Assembly (NCBI GenBank): GCA_965232485.1 | Contig: OZ246975.1 | Location: 2,108,001 to 2,172,000 of the forward strand | Reading direction: 5' to 3' | Length of the DNA stretch: 64,000 nt | Source of the DNA: VXPQ01 sp965232485 | Lineage (GTDB): Bacteria; Bacteroidota; Rhodothermia; Rhodothermales; VXPQ01 | In this document: one piece after another, positions 46,242 to 55,263 of the stretch | Position numbering within the stretch: the stretch's first letter is position 1 | How the letters are laid out: each line of letters opens with the position of its first letter | Notes under the pieces: model-generated | The model's input: only the letters and a program-made list of their open reading frames with translations | Databases searched by the model: none | Told to the model about the DNA's origin: nothing | Position numbers and translations under genes: made by a program

Positions 46242-47294
46242 CTATGGCGTTTGTTCTGTGCGTTGCGTCGGCGTCCAGCGGTACAGACGAAGTTCCGGCT
46301 CGGGACTCGATACGGCGACCGCAATAACCCAGGTTCCGTCCGCCTGGCGGCGAACCGTCAGGTCCTGGGGAAAAAACGAGGCGTCCCAGGCGCGTTCGGG
46401 TTCTGTCAAGCGGCGAACGAGTCGCCCCGTCCGGTCGAAGGCGTCGATGCGTAGCCAGCCGGCCCGCAGATTCAGTGCGAAGAGGAGATTGTTTTCCGCG
46501 GCTGCCGAGGGCGTCAGCAGAGGGGCTTCGTGAACGTCTCCCTGCACCCAGGAATTGCTGCGGGCCAGCATCGGCGAATCGAATCCATGCAGCGCAAGCG
46601 TGTCGAGCGGTTCGTCCCGCGCGATGACATCGACGACGGGCCGAAAACCAGACAAACTCAAGAGCGAATCCCCCCAGAGCCGGAGCATGCCTGCGTGCCG
46701 CCAGTGCGGTCCGGGCAGAATATGGCGGGTCGCAGCATGGCCGGACGAGTCGATCTCGGCGACGAATCCGCCGGTTTCCGGGTCTACGCGCTTGTAATAG
46801 ATGGTATGGTTTCCGAAAGCGCCGTACACCAGTGCGGCGTCTGAACGCGCTTCGTCGCGGATCGGGATGGTTCCGACCGGTTCGCCCTCCGCGAAAAAGT
46901 GCATGGCCGGCGTTTCTGGTTCGAAGACGGCGACCGTATCTCCCTGCATGCCTGCGATCCAGGGAATTTTCGGCGCGGCGAAGGTGTCTACGAGCGCGCC
47001 GGACAGATCGAAAACGAACACGAGCGCCTGCGCTGCATCGCTCAGGTAGATGGGGTCGGCGCGCGCCGGTCCGAAACGTACGGTTCGGGGGTACGCATCT
47101 CCCCGCTCGGCGACGATGGGGCGGGTCCAGGCCAGCGCAAGCGTGTCCATCGGAATGGACAAGGCCAGTGCGCGGGACAGGGAGTCGGCGGGCGCGAGCG
47201 CGGTAGATTCCTGGCGGCGGCAGGAATAAGGAAGGCAACCGGACAAAAGGAGGAGCGCCGCGGCTGCGAAGGCGCGAAGGCGATGTTCGTTCAT
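46242..47294 (-). CDS. Lipoprotein with propeller-like repeats, unknown function
   Basis: 350 aa. The lipobox is in FAAAALLLLSGCLPYSC. The mature protein has repeated blade-like pieces (DPIYLSDAAQALVFVFDLSGALVDTF, GGFVAEIDSSGHAATRH, RIDAFDRTGRLVRRLTEPE), similar to the 6-bladed propeller lipoproteins common in this phylum. No catalytic residues were recognised. Its start overlaps the Deg protease stop by 4 bp (ATGA), so it may be made with it and work in envelope maintenance. Confidence 0.65.
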   Translation of the reverse strand: MNEHRLRAFAAAALLLLSGCLPYSCRRQESTALAPADSLSRALALSIPMDTLALAWTRPIVAERGDAYPRTVRFGPARADPIYLSDAAQALVFVFDLSGALVDTFAAPKIPWIAGMQGDTVAVFEPETPAMHFFAEGEPVGTIPIRDEARSDAALVYGAFGNHTIYYKRVDPETGGFVAEIDSSGHAATRHILPGPHWRHAGMLRLWGDSLLSLSGFRPVVDVIARDEPLDTLALHGFDSPMLARSNSWVQGDVHEAPLLTPSAAAENNLLFALNLRAGWLRIDAFDRTGRLVRRLTEPERAWDASFFPQDLTVRRQADGTWVIAVAVSSPEPELRLYRWTPTQRTEQTP

Positions 47295-48487
47295 CTGGAC
47301 TGCCGACCAATACGCATCGTTACTTCCTGGATCGATCCGTTGCGCAGGACGCCGAAGCGCACCTGATCTCCGGGCCGGTAGTCCTGCATCTTGCCGCTCA
47401 AATCTTCATGTCCGTCAATGGATTCTCCTTCCATGGACACGATCACGTCGTAGGGCGCGAAGCCCGCTTCGTCCGCCGGGGAATCCGGATCGATGTCGCG
47501 CACGAGCACGCCCTCTTCGGAGGTTATGTCCAACGCCTGGGCAATGTCGCGACTGATTTCGGAGACGTACAATCCGGTGTAGAACGCCCGATCAACCTGC
47601 CCGTGTTCGCGGAGTTCGTCGAGAATGCGCTGCGCCTTGCGGGCCGGTACGGCGAATCCGATGCCTATCGAGCCGCCGGTCCGGCTGTAGATGGCGGTAT
47701 TCACCCCGATAACCTTCCCGAGGGCATTGACCAGCGGGCCGCCGGAGTTGCCCCGGTTGATTGCGGCGTCCGTCTGGATCATGTCGCGGTACACTTGCCC
47801 GTCCCTGGTCGATTCGAGGTTTCGCGCCACGGCGCTGACGACGCCGACGGTTACGGTGGGCTGCGCCGCTTCGAACAGGCCGAAAGGATTGCCCAGCGCG
47901 ATAACCCATTCTCCGGGGAAAGCGTCTTCTTCCAGATCGAATGTCAGGTAGGGCAACGGCTCCGGCGGCTCCACTTTGATCAGGGCAATGTCGGAAACCG
48001 GGTCGGAGCCGATCAGAGCGCCTTCCAGCGCCTGGCCGTCCGGGAAAGCGACGGTGATTCTGGAGGCATTGCCTGCCACGTGGTCGTTGGTGACGATGTA
48101 GCCGTCCGGCGAGACGACGAATCCCGAACCGAGATTTTCTACCTCCTGTTCGAGTTGCTGCGGGCCAAAGAAGTATTCGAACCAGGGGTCGGAGAAGAAA
48201 GGATCCCGGTATTGGATCTGTTCTATGACATTGATGCTCACGACGGCCGGGGAAGCGGTTTCTACGGCGTGCGTGATGGCTGTTTGCCGCGATGCTTCGA
48301 CGTCAGCCTGTACGGTTTTGTTGCGAAGCGGATTTTCCGCCGCCTCGCTGACGGTTTGCTCCGTTGCGGCGTCGTTTTCCGGGATCGCCTGGGATAATGC
48401 ATTGTGTTTACATCCCAATGCGGTCAGGAGCAACAGGATGCAGCCTGGAAGGTCCGGTATGGCGAAGGATGTGTTTTTCAGGCGCAT
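47291..48487 (-). CDS. Deg/HtrA-type serine protease with PDZ domain
   Basis: 398 aa. A signal/lipoprotein-like N-terminus (PGCILLLLTALGC) suggests periplasmic or membrane-anchored location. The trypsin-like catalytic triad is visible: His in GYIVTNDHVAG, Asp in VSDIALIKVE, Ser in INRGNSGGPLVN. One C-terminal PDZ domain follows (GVLVRDIDPDSPADEAGFAPYDVIVSMEG). One PDZ, not two, makes it DegS-like in layout. It degrades or signals misfolded envelope proteins. The ATG at 48,487 starts the signal; the longer frame overlaps the upstream permease gene and was not used. Confidence 0.92.
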   Translation of the reverse strand: MRLKNTSFAIPDLPGCILLLLTALGCKHNALSQAIPENDAATEQTVSEAAENPLRNKTVQADVEASRQTAITHAVETASPAVVSINVIEQIQYRDPFFSDPWFEYFFGPQQLEQEVENLGSGFVVSPDGYIVTNDHVAGNASRITVAFPDGQALEGALIGSDPVSDIALIKVEPPEPLPYLTFDLEEDAFPGEWVIALGNPFGLFEAAQPTVTVGVVSAVARNLESTRDGQVYRDMIQTDAAINRGNSGGPLVNALGKVIGVNTAIYSRTGGSIGIGFAVPARKAQRILDELREHGQVDRAFYTGLYVSEISRDIAQALDITSEEGVLVRDIDPDSPADEAGFAPYDVIVSMEGESIDGHEDLSGKMQDYRPGDQVRFGVLRNGSIQEVTMRIGRQSR

Positions 48488-48594
48488 TTCGCTTCCGTAA
48501 CGGCGCAGGGCGTGAAGGATGCCGCAACATTCGCTGCGTTGTCTGTTACGAGATCGCCGGGGGGTGGTTTCGGAAGCGTCATTTCGTTGCCCTC

Positions 48595-49425
48595 CTACCC
48601 TGTGGCTACGTCCCAAAGCAATCGTAGCGCAACGATCGCGGCCAGCGCGGCGAACAGCAGTTGCAGCATGCGCTGGTTCAGGCGATGCGCCGCGCGGACG
48701 CCCAGCCGGGCGGTAAGCGCGGCGGGCGCCGCCAGGCAAAGGCCTCGTATGGCGTCCACGTAGCCGAGCGCATGGTCCGGGGTGTTTGCTTCCTGTCCCA
48801 GCCAGGCGTAGATCAGCGTACCGGCCAGGGAAATGAACACGATGGTGGCGCTGGAGGTGCCGGTGGCTATGTGCATGGGCAGGCGCAGGAAATGGTGGTA
48901 CGCCGGTACGAGCACGACGCCTCCGCCCACCCCTGCCGCCGAAGCAATGGCGCCTGCGGCGGATCCCGTGCCCGCCAGCACGCCGCTCCGAAGCCGTCGG
49001 GGGTTGAAGGCGTTTTTTTCTGACCCGGATTCGAATTGCACCGCCATGCGCGCCGTCAGCGCGAGCAAGACCACGCTGAAAACAATCTGGAATGCCTCGC
49101 CGTCGTACCAGGATTGCGTGGTGACCAAGCGGGTCATAGCGAGGACTACCGCTGCGCTGAATGCCCCCACGACGACGGCTACCCGGGTAATCACCGCATT
49201 TTCTCCGTATTGCGTCCAGGCAGAAACGGCAGCGGTGATCATGGTGCAGAACAAACTCGACCCGATCGTGAGCGGCGCAAGCGCCTCCGGGGAAACGCCG
49301 GTCTGGTAGTAATAGAAGAAAAGCACTGGGGCGAAGACGATGCCTCCGCCAACCCCGAAAAGCCCCGCCACGAATCCGCCGCCGAGTCCGGCGCCGACCA
49401 GAAGCATCAGGTGGAAGATGTCCAT
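48595..49425 (-). CDS. TauE/SafE-family membrane permease
   Basis: 276 aa with about eight membrane segments. The two TauE half repeats are clear: GAGLGGGFVAGLFGVGGGIVFAPVL near the N-terminus and GAIASAAGVGGGVVLVPAY in the middle. Family members export sulfite, sulfoacetate or related anions; the substrate is not shown here. It lies between ctpA and the Deg protease on the same strand, with gaps of 46 and 107 bp. Confidence 0.9.
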   Translation of the reverse strand: MDIFHLMLLVGAGLGGGFVAGLFGVGGGIVFAPVLFFYYYQTGVSPEALAPLTIGSSLFCTMITAAVSAWTQYGENAVITRVAVVVGAFSAAVVLAMTRLVTTQSWYDGEAFQIVFSVVLLALTARMAVQFESGSEKNAFNPRRLRSGVLAGTGSAAGAIASAAGVGGGVVLVPAYHHFLRLPMHIATGTSSATIVFISLAGTLIYAWLGQEANTPDHALGYVDAIRGLCLAAPAALTARLGVRAAHRLNQRMLQLLFAALAAIVALRLLWDVATG

Positions 49426-49471
49426 GACGGATCGGACGAACGTCGTCCGGTGCGGTTCGTGCGACGGGCGT

Positions 49472-51130
49472 TTACCGGGGCGTCAATATCCGGCGCCAGG
49501 CGGGAGGGTCTTCCAGCAGACGTACGGCCGCCAGAATGTGTTCGTCGTGGTCGAGCGAGGCGGCGATGCGGGCGGATTGCCCGAAATACCGGGACAGAAT
49601 TTCTTCGCGAAGGCGCTTTTTCAGGTGTTCGCGGCGGCGGTCGAAGGCGGCTTGCTTTTCGGACAGCATGGCCTCGCGCAGGGCTGCTATTTCGTCCTGC
49701 GCCGATTCGTAGCCGTTGCGGATCAGCTGGTCGTCCAGTGTGGCGAGCGCGTGCTCGGCTTCGGTCCGGTAGGTGAACTGCTCCCCTTCAAGCCATGCCG
49801 CAAAATCGTTCAGGATCGCGTCGGATACGGCGAAGCCGGGCGGGATTGAGTCGTTGCGGGCTGCAAAACGATTGGCGTAGAAGAAAAAGGCGGCTTCCCG
49901 CACAAGGGCCTGCTCCAGTTCGCTTTCGGAGTCGACGGCCGTCAGACTGTCCGGTTCGACGCCGCGACCGCTCCAGACCGGCCGTCCGTTGCGCGTGGCG
50001 AACCGTTGTTGCAACGAATCGTCGGGGGTTGCGTCGCCCGCTCGTTGTTCGTCGTAGTCGATTGTCTGAATGCTCCGTCCGCTCGGCGCGTAATACTTCG
50101 AGGTCGTCATTTTCAGGGACGTGTTGTACGGGAGAGGCTTGACGACCTGCACCAGTCCCTTGCCGAAGGTGGGCGCGCCGAGCACGACAGCCCGGTCCAG
50201 GTCCTGCAAGGCCCCCGACACGATTTCTGCGGCGGAGGCGGTGATGTTTCCGACCAGCAGGACCAGCGGGAGGTCCGGCGCGACGGGCGGACTCGCGCTG
50301 CGATAGACCCGCTCGTTCTGCAGCGTTCGGCCTCGCGTGGATACGATGACGGAGCCTTGCGGGACGAACAATTCTGTGGCTTCCACCGCTTCGTCGAGCA
50401 GGCCGCCCGGATTGTCCCGAAGATCAAGGACCAGGCCCCGCAGACGATCCGTTTTTTGCAGGGTTTGCACGGCTTCGCGGAGTTCCGAGGCGGCCCCGCG
50501 GGCAAACCGGTCGAACTTGATATAACCGACGCCCGCCGAGGAATCCGCAAACCCTGCGAACGCCACATTTTTCAGGGTAACCTGCTGCCGGGACAGCCGA
50601 AACCGGATTGGTTCGGGCGCTCCCTCGCGTTCGACGATCAGTTCGACGGCGGTTCCGGGTTCGCCCCGCATCAGATTCCGGAGATCGCTAAGCGTCATGC
50701 CTTCCGTCGAGCGGCCTTCGATTTCTATGATGACGTCTCCGGCGCGCACGCCCTGTTTGTATCCGCTCGTTCCTTCGATCGGCGCCACAACGATGATTTT
50801 TTCGTTGCGCGCGTCAATGTTCAGGCCGACGCCTCCGTAACTGCCCCGCGTTATGATATGAATCTGCGTATTGTCCGCCTCGTCTATGAACGTGGTGTAC
50901 GGGTCCAGGTCTTCCAGCATGGCGTGGATGCCCACCCGCATGAGCCGTTGCGGGTCCGGACGATCCACATAGCCGGTGACCAGTTCCTCGTAGACCGATC
51001 CGAAAATCCGGAAGTTCTTTCGCAAGGCGAAGAAATCGTCGTCTTTCGCCGAGAAAAAGCCGGTCGCCAGGATGGCGAGGGCAAGGACGATGAGCGTCGG
51101 ACGTTTTTTCGCCGCAGGACGTATGCGCAT
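49472..51130 (-). CDS. ctpA: C-terminal processing peptidase, S41 family
   Basis: 552 aa. Signal anchor TLIVLALAILATGFF. The PDZ domain is GVGLNIDARNEKIIVVAPIEGTSGYKQGVRAGDVIIEI. The S41 core has GYIKFDRFA, LVLDLRDNPGGLLDEAVE, nucleophile serine in GNITASAAEIVSGAL and the general-base lysine in GAPTFGKGLVQ. The C-terminal extension is helical and charged (DRRREHLKKRLREEIL), as in longer Bacteroidota CtpA/Prc proteins. It acts in the periplasm on the C-termini of exported proteins. It follows tatC by 13 bp. Confidence 0.95.
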   Translation of the reverse strand: MRIRPAAKKRPTLIVLALAILATGFFSAKDDDFFALRKNFRIFGSVYEELVTGYVDRPDPQRLMRVGIHAMLEDLDPYTTFIDEADNTQIHIITRGSYGGVGLNIDARNEKIIVVAPIEGTSGYKQGVRAGDVIIEIEGRSTEGMTLSDLRNLMRGEPGTAVELIVEREGAPEPIRFRLSRQQVTLKNVAFAGFADSSAGVGYIKFDRFARGAASELREAVQTLQKTDRLRGLVLDLRDNPGGLLDEAVEATELFVPQGSVIVSTRGRTLQNERVYRSASPPVAPDLPLVLLVGNITASAAEIVSGALQDLDRAVVLGAPTFGKGLVQVVKPLPYNTSLKMTTSKYYAPSGRSIQTIDYDEQRAGDATPDDSLQQRFATRNGRPVWSGRGVEPDSLTAVDSESELEQALVREAAFFFYANRFAARNDSIPPGFAVSDAILNDFAAWLEGEQFTYRTEAEHALATLDDQLIRNGYESAQDEIAALREAMLSEKQAAFDRRREHLKKRLREEILSRYFGQSARIAASLDHDEHILAAVRLLEDPPAWRRILTPR

Positions 51131-51143
51131 GGGACAGGGAAAG

Positions 51144-52019
51144 TTATTCGAGTGTTTTTTCTTGCCGTCGTTTTTCGCGTCGCTCCACGCGCTTCGATAT
51201 CCATATGGAAAGTTCGTAGAGTCCTACCATCGGGACGGCCACAAGTAACTGCGAAACCGGGTCCGGGGGCGTCAGAAACGCGCCAAGAATCAGGATGGCG
51301 ATAAGCGCATACTTGCGCCCTTTCTGCAAGACGGCGGCGTTGACAATGCCTATTTTCGCCAGGAAAAATATCACCACCGGCAATTCGAAGAGCAGGCCCA
51401 CCCCGAACACCCATGTGGTCACCAGGCTGAAATATTTGGTGATGTCGAATTCGTTGACGATCTGTTCGGAAATGACGAAATTCGCAAAGAATTGCAAGGC
51501 CATCGGGGTGATGACGCAGTAGCCGAAGCCGACCCCCAGCACGAAAAATCCGGTAGCGAAGAAAGACGCGAAACGCATGCCCTTTTTTTCCTCGGGATAC
51601 AGGCCCGGCTCAATGAATTTCCAGAACTGATAGATGGTGATGGGCGCGCCGATAATGACGCCCACCACGAGCACCGATCCCCAATAGGCGAAAAACTGGC
51701 CGGTTACGGTGCGATTTTGCAAAATCAGCGCCTTCGCTTCGAAACCGAACAGCTGGTACATGAAGAAGTCCTGCTTCGTAGGGCCCAGAAGAATCTGGTC
51801 TATGACGAATTCGTCGTAGACGGCGCAAAAGATGGCTCCAAGGATGACGCCCCCGATCCCTTTCAGAATGCGCCACCGGAGTTCCTCAAGGTGGTCCAGG
51901 AAAGACATTTCTTCCAGCGCATTGGCCAGATCGAATTCATTCGATGCATTGCCTTCTGCGCCGTCCCGGATCGTTTTCCCGGCGGCGGTCGGTTTTATGC
52001 GAAAGCCGAACAGTTTCAT
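51144..52019 (-). CDS. tatC: Sec-independent translocase subunit TatC
   Basis: 291 aa. Six-helix core of the twin-arginine translocase that recognises folded RR-signal proteins. Motifs: MSFLDHLEELRWRILKGIGGVILG, APITIYQFWKFIEPGLYPEEKKGMR, FELPVVIFFLAKIGIV and ILGAFLTPPDPVSQLLVAVPM. The N-terminus is about 35 residues longer than average and polar. No tatA/tatB gene is adjacent. It lies between a phosphoribosyltransferase (3 bp upstream) and ctpA. Confidence 0.95.
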   Translation of the reverse strand: MKLFGFRIKPTAAGKTIRDGAEGNASNEFDLANALEEMSFLDHLEELRWRILKGIGGVILGAIFCAVYDEFVIDQILLGPTKQDFFMYQLFGFEAKALILQNRTVTGQFFAYWGSVLVVGVIIGAPITIYQFWKFIEPGLYPEEKKGMRFASFFATGFFVLGVGFGYCVITPMALQFFANFVISEQIVNEFDITKYFSLVTTWVFGVGLLFELPVVIFFLAKIGIVNAAVLQKGRKYALIAILILGAFLTPPDPVSQLLVAVPMVGLYELSIWISKRVERREKRRQEKTLE

Positions 52020-52022
52020 CGG

Positions 52023-52622
52023 TTACGCCGGATCGGATGGGTCTCGTTTGTCTTCGCGCAGGTTCAGTTCGAGCAGGGAATCCACCCAGACCCCGTCTTT
52101 TTCCACCTGCGCCTTGCCGCCGCTCCAGGCAAAGTGGAAGAGGGTCATCACGCCCGCTACCTCGAATCCGTCCTGCCGGAGCTGGGAAATGGCCCGCAGG
52201 GCGCTTTGACCGCTGTTGAGAATATCGTCCAGGAGCACCACAGGCCGCTTCCGGTCGATCGGCCCTTCGATGAGCCGCCGCCGTCCGTGGGGTTTGCGGC
52301 TTTCCCGTACGAAACCTGCCAGAAACGGGGGGGATCCTTCCGCGGCGAGCACCGAGCACACCATGGCGTACGCCCCGAATCCGTGTCCGGCCACTTGGCA
52401 TGCTTCCTTGTTGCGGAGCCGGTCGGCCAGCGCCTGCCCGACTTCGCGGAACATGGCGGCGTCGAGCATGGGCATGCGTATGTCCAGCAACCACCCGATA
52501 GGCCGTCCCTGCGGGTCGGTAAGATGCTCTTCTCTGCTGCGAACGAGCGCCCGCTCATACAAGCGGCGACCCAGATCGGCCAGATCCGTGCAGGCGGACG
52601 GGGATGATACTCCGTTCGACAT
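52023..52622 (-). CDS. Type I phosphoribosyltransferase-domain protein (OPRT-like)
   Basis: 199 aa. The PRPP-binding loop is RPVVLLDDILNSGQSALRAISQL, with the preceding GHGFGAYAMVCSVLA region acting as the pyrophosphate loop candidate. The overall order is like orotate phosphoribosyltransferase, but the loop differs from the usual VEDVxTTGGS, and there is no pyrimidine gene nearby. It may be a salvage enzyme or a regulator. It is 3 bp upstream of tatC and 48 bp downstream of glyA on the same strand. Confidence 0.65.
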   Translation of the reverse strand: MSNGVSSPSACTDLADLGRRLYERALVRSREEHLTDPQGRPIGWLLDIRMPMLDAAMFREVGQALADRLRNKEACQVAGHGFGAYAMVCSVLAAEGSPPFLAGFVRESRKPHGRRRLIEGPIDRKRPVVLLDDILNSGQSALRAISQLRQDGFEVAGVMTLFHFAWSGGKAQVEKDGVWVDSLLELNLREDKRDPSDPA

Positions 52623-52670
52623 AGTCTGCGCGCGCCGGTTTGGGGAGCGATGTTTCGGGGACGTGCGGCT

Positions 52671-53978
52671 TCAGGCGACGGCGAAATCGTACAGCGGGAA
52701 ACGTTCGCACAACGAACGCACTTCTGCTTGCACCTGGCGCCGCGCGGTTTCATTGCCCATGTCGGAAAGAATGCGGTCCATCAACTCGACCACCCATTCG
52801 AATTCTGCTTCTCCCAGTCCGCGCGTGGTCATGGCGGGTGTTCCGATGCGCATGCCACTGGTTACGAACGGACTCGTTTCGTCGAACGGCACCATGTTTT
52901 TGTTCACGGTGACGTCCGCCGCTTGCAGGGCCGCTTCGGCCTCCTTGCCGGTGAGCCCCTTGCTGCGCAGGTCGATCAGCACAAGATGATTGTCCGTGCC
53001 GCCCGAAACCAGATCGTATCCCCGATCCATGAAGGCCTTCGCCATGGCCTTGGCGTTGGCGATGGTCTGTTTGCCGTATTCGACGAAGTCCGGTTGCAAG
53101 GCTTCCCCGAAGGCCACGCCCTTGGCGGCGATTACGTGCATGAGTGGTCCGCCCTGCATGCCCGGAAACACCGCCGAGTCGAACAATTCGCTCATGCGCT
53201 TGACGCGCCCGGAGGCGGGGGCCTTCTTGCCAAAGGGATTTTCATAATCCGCTCCCATGAGGAGCATGCCTCCCCGGGGGCCGCGCAGCGTTTTGTGCGT
53301 GGTGGTGGAAACGATATGGCAATGCGGCATGGGATCGTTCAGCAAACCCGCTGCGATCAGTCCTGCCGTGTGCGCCATGTCCATCCAGAGGAAAGCCCCC
53401 ACTTCGTCGGCGACGTCGCGGAAGGCGGCGTAGTCGAAGTCGCGGGAATAGGCGCTGGCCCCAATGGAAATCATGCGGGGTTTCTGCTTCCGGGCCAGGT
53501 CGCGGACCTTGTTCATGTCGATGCGTCCGGCCAGCGGGCCGTCCTTTTCGACGCCGTAATGGGTAGATTCGTACAGGATTCCCGAAAAGTTGACTGGACT
53601 GCCGTGCGTAAGATGCCCGCCGTGCGACAAGTCCAGCCCCAGGAAGGCGTCGCCGGGCTTCAGGAGCGTCAGAAACACCGCTGCGTTCGCACTGGCCCCG
53701 GAATGCGGTTGCACGTTGACCCACTCGCACCGGAACAATGCTCTGGCGCGTTCCCGGGCCAGATTTTCCGCCGCGTCCACATGCAGGCATCCGCCGTAGT
53801 ACCGTTTGCCGGGGAGTCCCTCCGCGTATTTGTTGGTCAATGGACTGCCCAGCGCTTGCAACACCGCCCGGCTGACGAAATTTTCCGACGCAATCAATTC
53901 AAGCCCTTCGTTCTGACGATAGACCTCCTGCTGGATGGCGTCGTACATTTGAGGGTCGTTTTTCCAGAGATCGTTCAT
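52671..53978 (-). CDS. glyA: Serine hydroxymethyltransferase
   Basis: 435 aa. PLP enzyme interconverting serine and glycine with tetrahydrofolate, main source of one-carbon units. Motifs: EGLELIASENFVSRAVLQALGS, NKYAEGLPGKRYYGGCLHVD, NVQPHSGASANAAVF, DMAHTAGLIAAGLLNDPMPHCH, and the PLP-lysine motif STTTHKTLRGPRGGMLL. C-terminal TSGMRIGTPAMTTRGL is also typical. It sits 10 bp after the DUF4159 gene, so the two may be cotranscribed. Confidence 0.97.
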   Translation of the reverse strand: MNDLWKNDPQMYDAIQQEVYRQNEGLELIASENFVSRAVLQALGSPLTNKYAEGLPGKRYYGGCLHVDAAENLARERARALFRCEWVNVQPHSGASANAAVFLTLLKPGDAFLGLDLSHGGHLTHGSPVNFSGILYESTHYGVEKDGPLAGRIDMNKVRDLARKQKPRMISIGASAYSRDFDYAAFRDVADEVGAFLWMDMAHTAGLIAAGLLNDPMPHCHIVSTTTHKTLRGPRGGMLLMGADYENPFGKKAPASGRVKRMSELFDSAVFPGMQGGPLMHVIAAKGVAFGEALQPDFVEYGKQTIANAKAMAKAFMDRGYDLVSGGTDNHLVLIDLRSKGLTGKEAEAALQAADVTVNKNMVPFDETSPFVTSGMRIGTPAMTTRGLGEAEFEWVVELMDRILSDMGNETARRQVQAEVRSLCERFPLYDFAVA

Positions 53979-53988
53979 GACGTCGCGG

Positions 53989-54723
53989 TTAGTTCATCAT
54001 AGCGTAGACGAGAATGTTCGCGCCCATGCGGAACGCGGTTTCGCGCGTCTCCGGAGAATCGTTATGCACTTGCGGCGATTCCCATCCGTCGCTGATGTTC
54101 GTTTCGTAGGTGTAGAACGCGACGAGGCGCCCCTCGTGAAACAGGCCGTATCCCCTCGGAGGCGCATTGTCGTGTTCGTGAATTTTCGGAAGCCCGTTCG
54201 GAAACAGGTAATGGGTGCGGTAAATTTCATGATCGAACGGGATTTCGACGAAGGATTTTTCGGGAAAGACTTTTTTCATCTCCCGGCGGATGTATTCGTC
54301 GAGGCCGTAGTCGTCGTCCACATACAGAAATCCTCCGTTTTGCAAATAACGCCGGAGCCGCCCCGCTTCGTCGTCCGACAGCACGATGTTGCCATGGCCG
54401 GACAGGAACAGGAACGGAAACCCGAACACCTTGTCGCTGGAAAGTTCGACGACGTCGGGGCGGGTATCGACCTGCAGGAGCGTGTGGCTGCGGACGTATT
54501 GCAGGAAATTGGGAAGCGGCGCGCTGGCCTGGTACCAGTCCCCTCCTCCGTTGTATTTCACGGCGGCGATGCGCAGGAGACCGGCGTTGGATACGGCGGC
54601 CTGCTCCTGCGTTTGTATGTTTACGGCCTGTCCGTTCGCCGGGCGCTCCATGGCGAGTTGCGTCAGCAGGCACAGCGCGAGGGCGCGCAACCCGGCGCCT
54701 GTTCGAGAGATATGCGTCCGCAT
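53989..54723 (-). CDS. DUF4159-family secreted protein
   Basis: 244 aa. Signal peptide LRALALCLLTQLAMERPANG. The core looks like a glutamine-amidotransferase-like fold used by DUF4159: RIAAVKYNGGGDWYQ, FLFLSGHGNIVLSDDEAGRLRRYLQNGGFLYVDDDYGLDEYIRREM, then HEIYRTHYLFPNGLPKIHEHD and a late strand RLVAFYTYETNISDGWE. No catalytic cysteine is evident. DUF4159 proteins occur near MoxR/aerotolerance genes in other genomes; none is here. It is the first gene of the minus-strand run 54,723-45,502. Confidence 0.85.
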   Translation of the reverse strand: MRTHISRTGAGLRALALCLLTQLAMERPANGQAVNIQTQEQAAVSNAGLLRIAAVKYNGGGDWYQASAPLPNFLQYVRSHTLLQVDTRPDVVELSSDKVFGFPFLFLSGHGNIVLSDDEAGRLRRYLQNGGFLYVDDDYGLDEYIRREMKKVFPEKSFVEIPFDHEIYRTHYLFPNGLPKIHEHDNAPPRGYGLFHEGRLVAFYTYETNISDGWESPQVHNDSPETRETAFRMGANILVYAMMN

Positions 54724-54756
54724 GGGGTCGCGTTTACGGTGTTTCCTGAGGGGACT

Positions 54757-54777
54757 TAAGCAGAGTATCCTTTAAAG
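54757..54777. repeat. Dispersed MITE-like repeat, copy G (end-only relic)
   Basis: TTAAGCAGAGTATCCTTTA resembles the outward-reading end of the family (TTAATCAGAGTATCCTAT). Only the end is left, in the divergent gap between the DUF4159 and zinc-ribbon genes, 22 bp before the latter's start. Confidence 0.5.
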
Positions 54778-54799
54778 AGAAAAACAACGCTGCGGTTTC

Positions 54800-54988
54800 A
54801 TGAAGGATCGTTCCGAAAACAGGGAATGTCCGTCTTGCGCGCTGCCCATCGACGCGCATGCGGACGTGTGTCCGTACTGCGGGTACGACTTGCCCCGGAC
54901 CGCGCCTGCGATCAAGGCGGCCGCCATTGCGTTCGTTCTGTTGATGCTCTGGCCGCTTTTCGAACTGGTGCGGTATCTGCTGCGCTGA
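54800..54988 (+). CDS. Small zinc-ribbon membrane protein
   Basis: 62 aa. Two CxxC pairs, CPSCALPIDAHADVCPYCGYDLP, form a zinc ribbon, followed by one hydrophobic segment IKAAAIAFVLLMLWPLFELV. It looks like a tail-anchored single-span protein with a cytoplasmic zinc ribbon. Function unknown. It is flanked on both sides by dispersed-repeat sequences. Confidence 0.7.
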   Translation: MKDRSENRECPSCALPIDAHADVCPYCGYDLPRTAPAIKAAAIAFVLLMLWPLFELVRYLLR

Positions 54989-55008
54989 ATGCTTATAGAA
55001 AAATTATC

Positions 55009-55263
55009 AGGATACGCTGATCAAAACCACTGCGCTCAGCACGTCGCGTCCGCAACGTACGGTCACATTCCAGCGTTGAAATCAGCGGGAAGCGCTGCGG
55101 ATTCGGAGCATCGCGGATGTGACGCGCCCTTCGGGAGGCTGCGAGGGGCGCGCTGACCGCGTCATTCCTCATTATGCGGAGCCGCCACACTACCTGCTTC
55201 GTCATTTCTTGCCAGCGCACCCCTTTCAGCTTCTGAGCTTTGCGGACGTAATCAGAGTATCCT
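55009..55263. repeat. Dispersed MITE-like repeat, copy E (complete)
   Basis: 255 bp. Left end AGGATACGCTGATCAAAACC, right end GGACGTAATCAGAGTATCCT, imperfect inverted repeats. It shares GCGCCCTTCGGGAGGC (55,124-55,139), TCATTCCTCATTA and CTTGCCAGCGCAC with copy D, and GGCTGCGAGGGG and CAGCACGTCGCGT with copy A. Its right end directly abuts the start of the hydroxylase gene at 55,264. Confidence 0.87.

Noticed and set aside
46231..47310. Upstream extension of the glycosyltransferase frame
   Set aside because: It overlaps the lipoprotein gene in another frame and the conserved GT2 domain begins at ATG 46,230.
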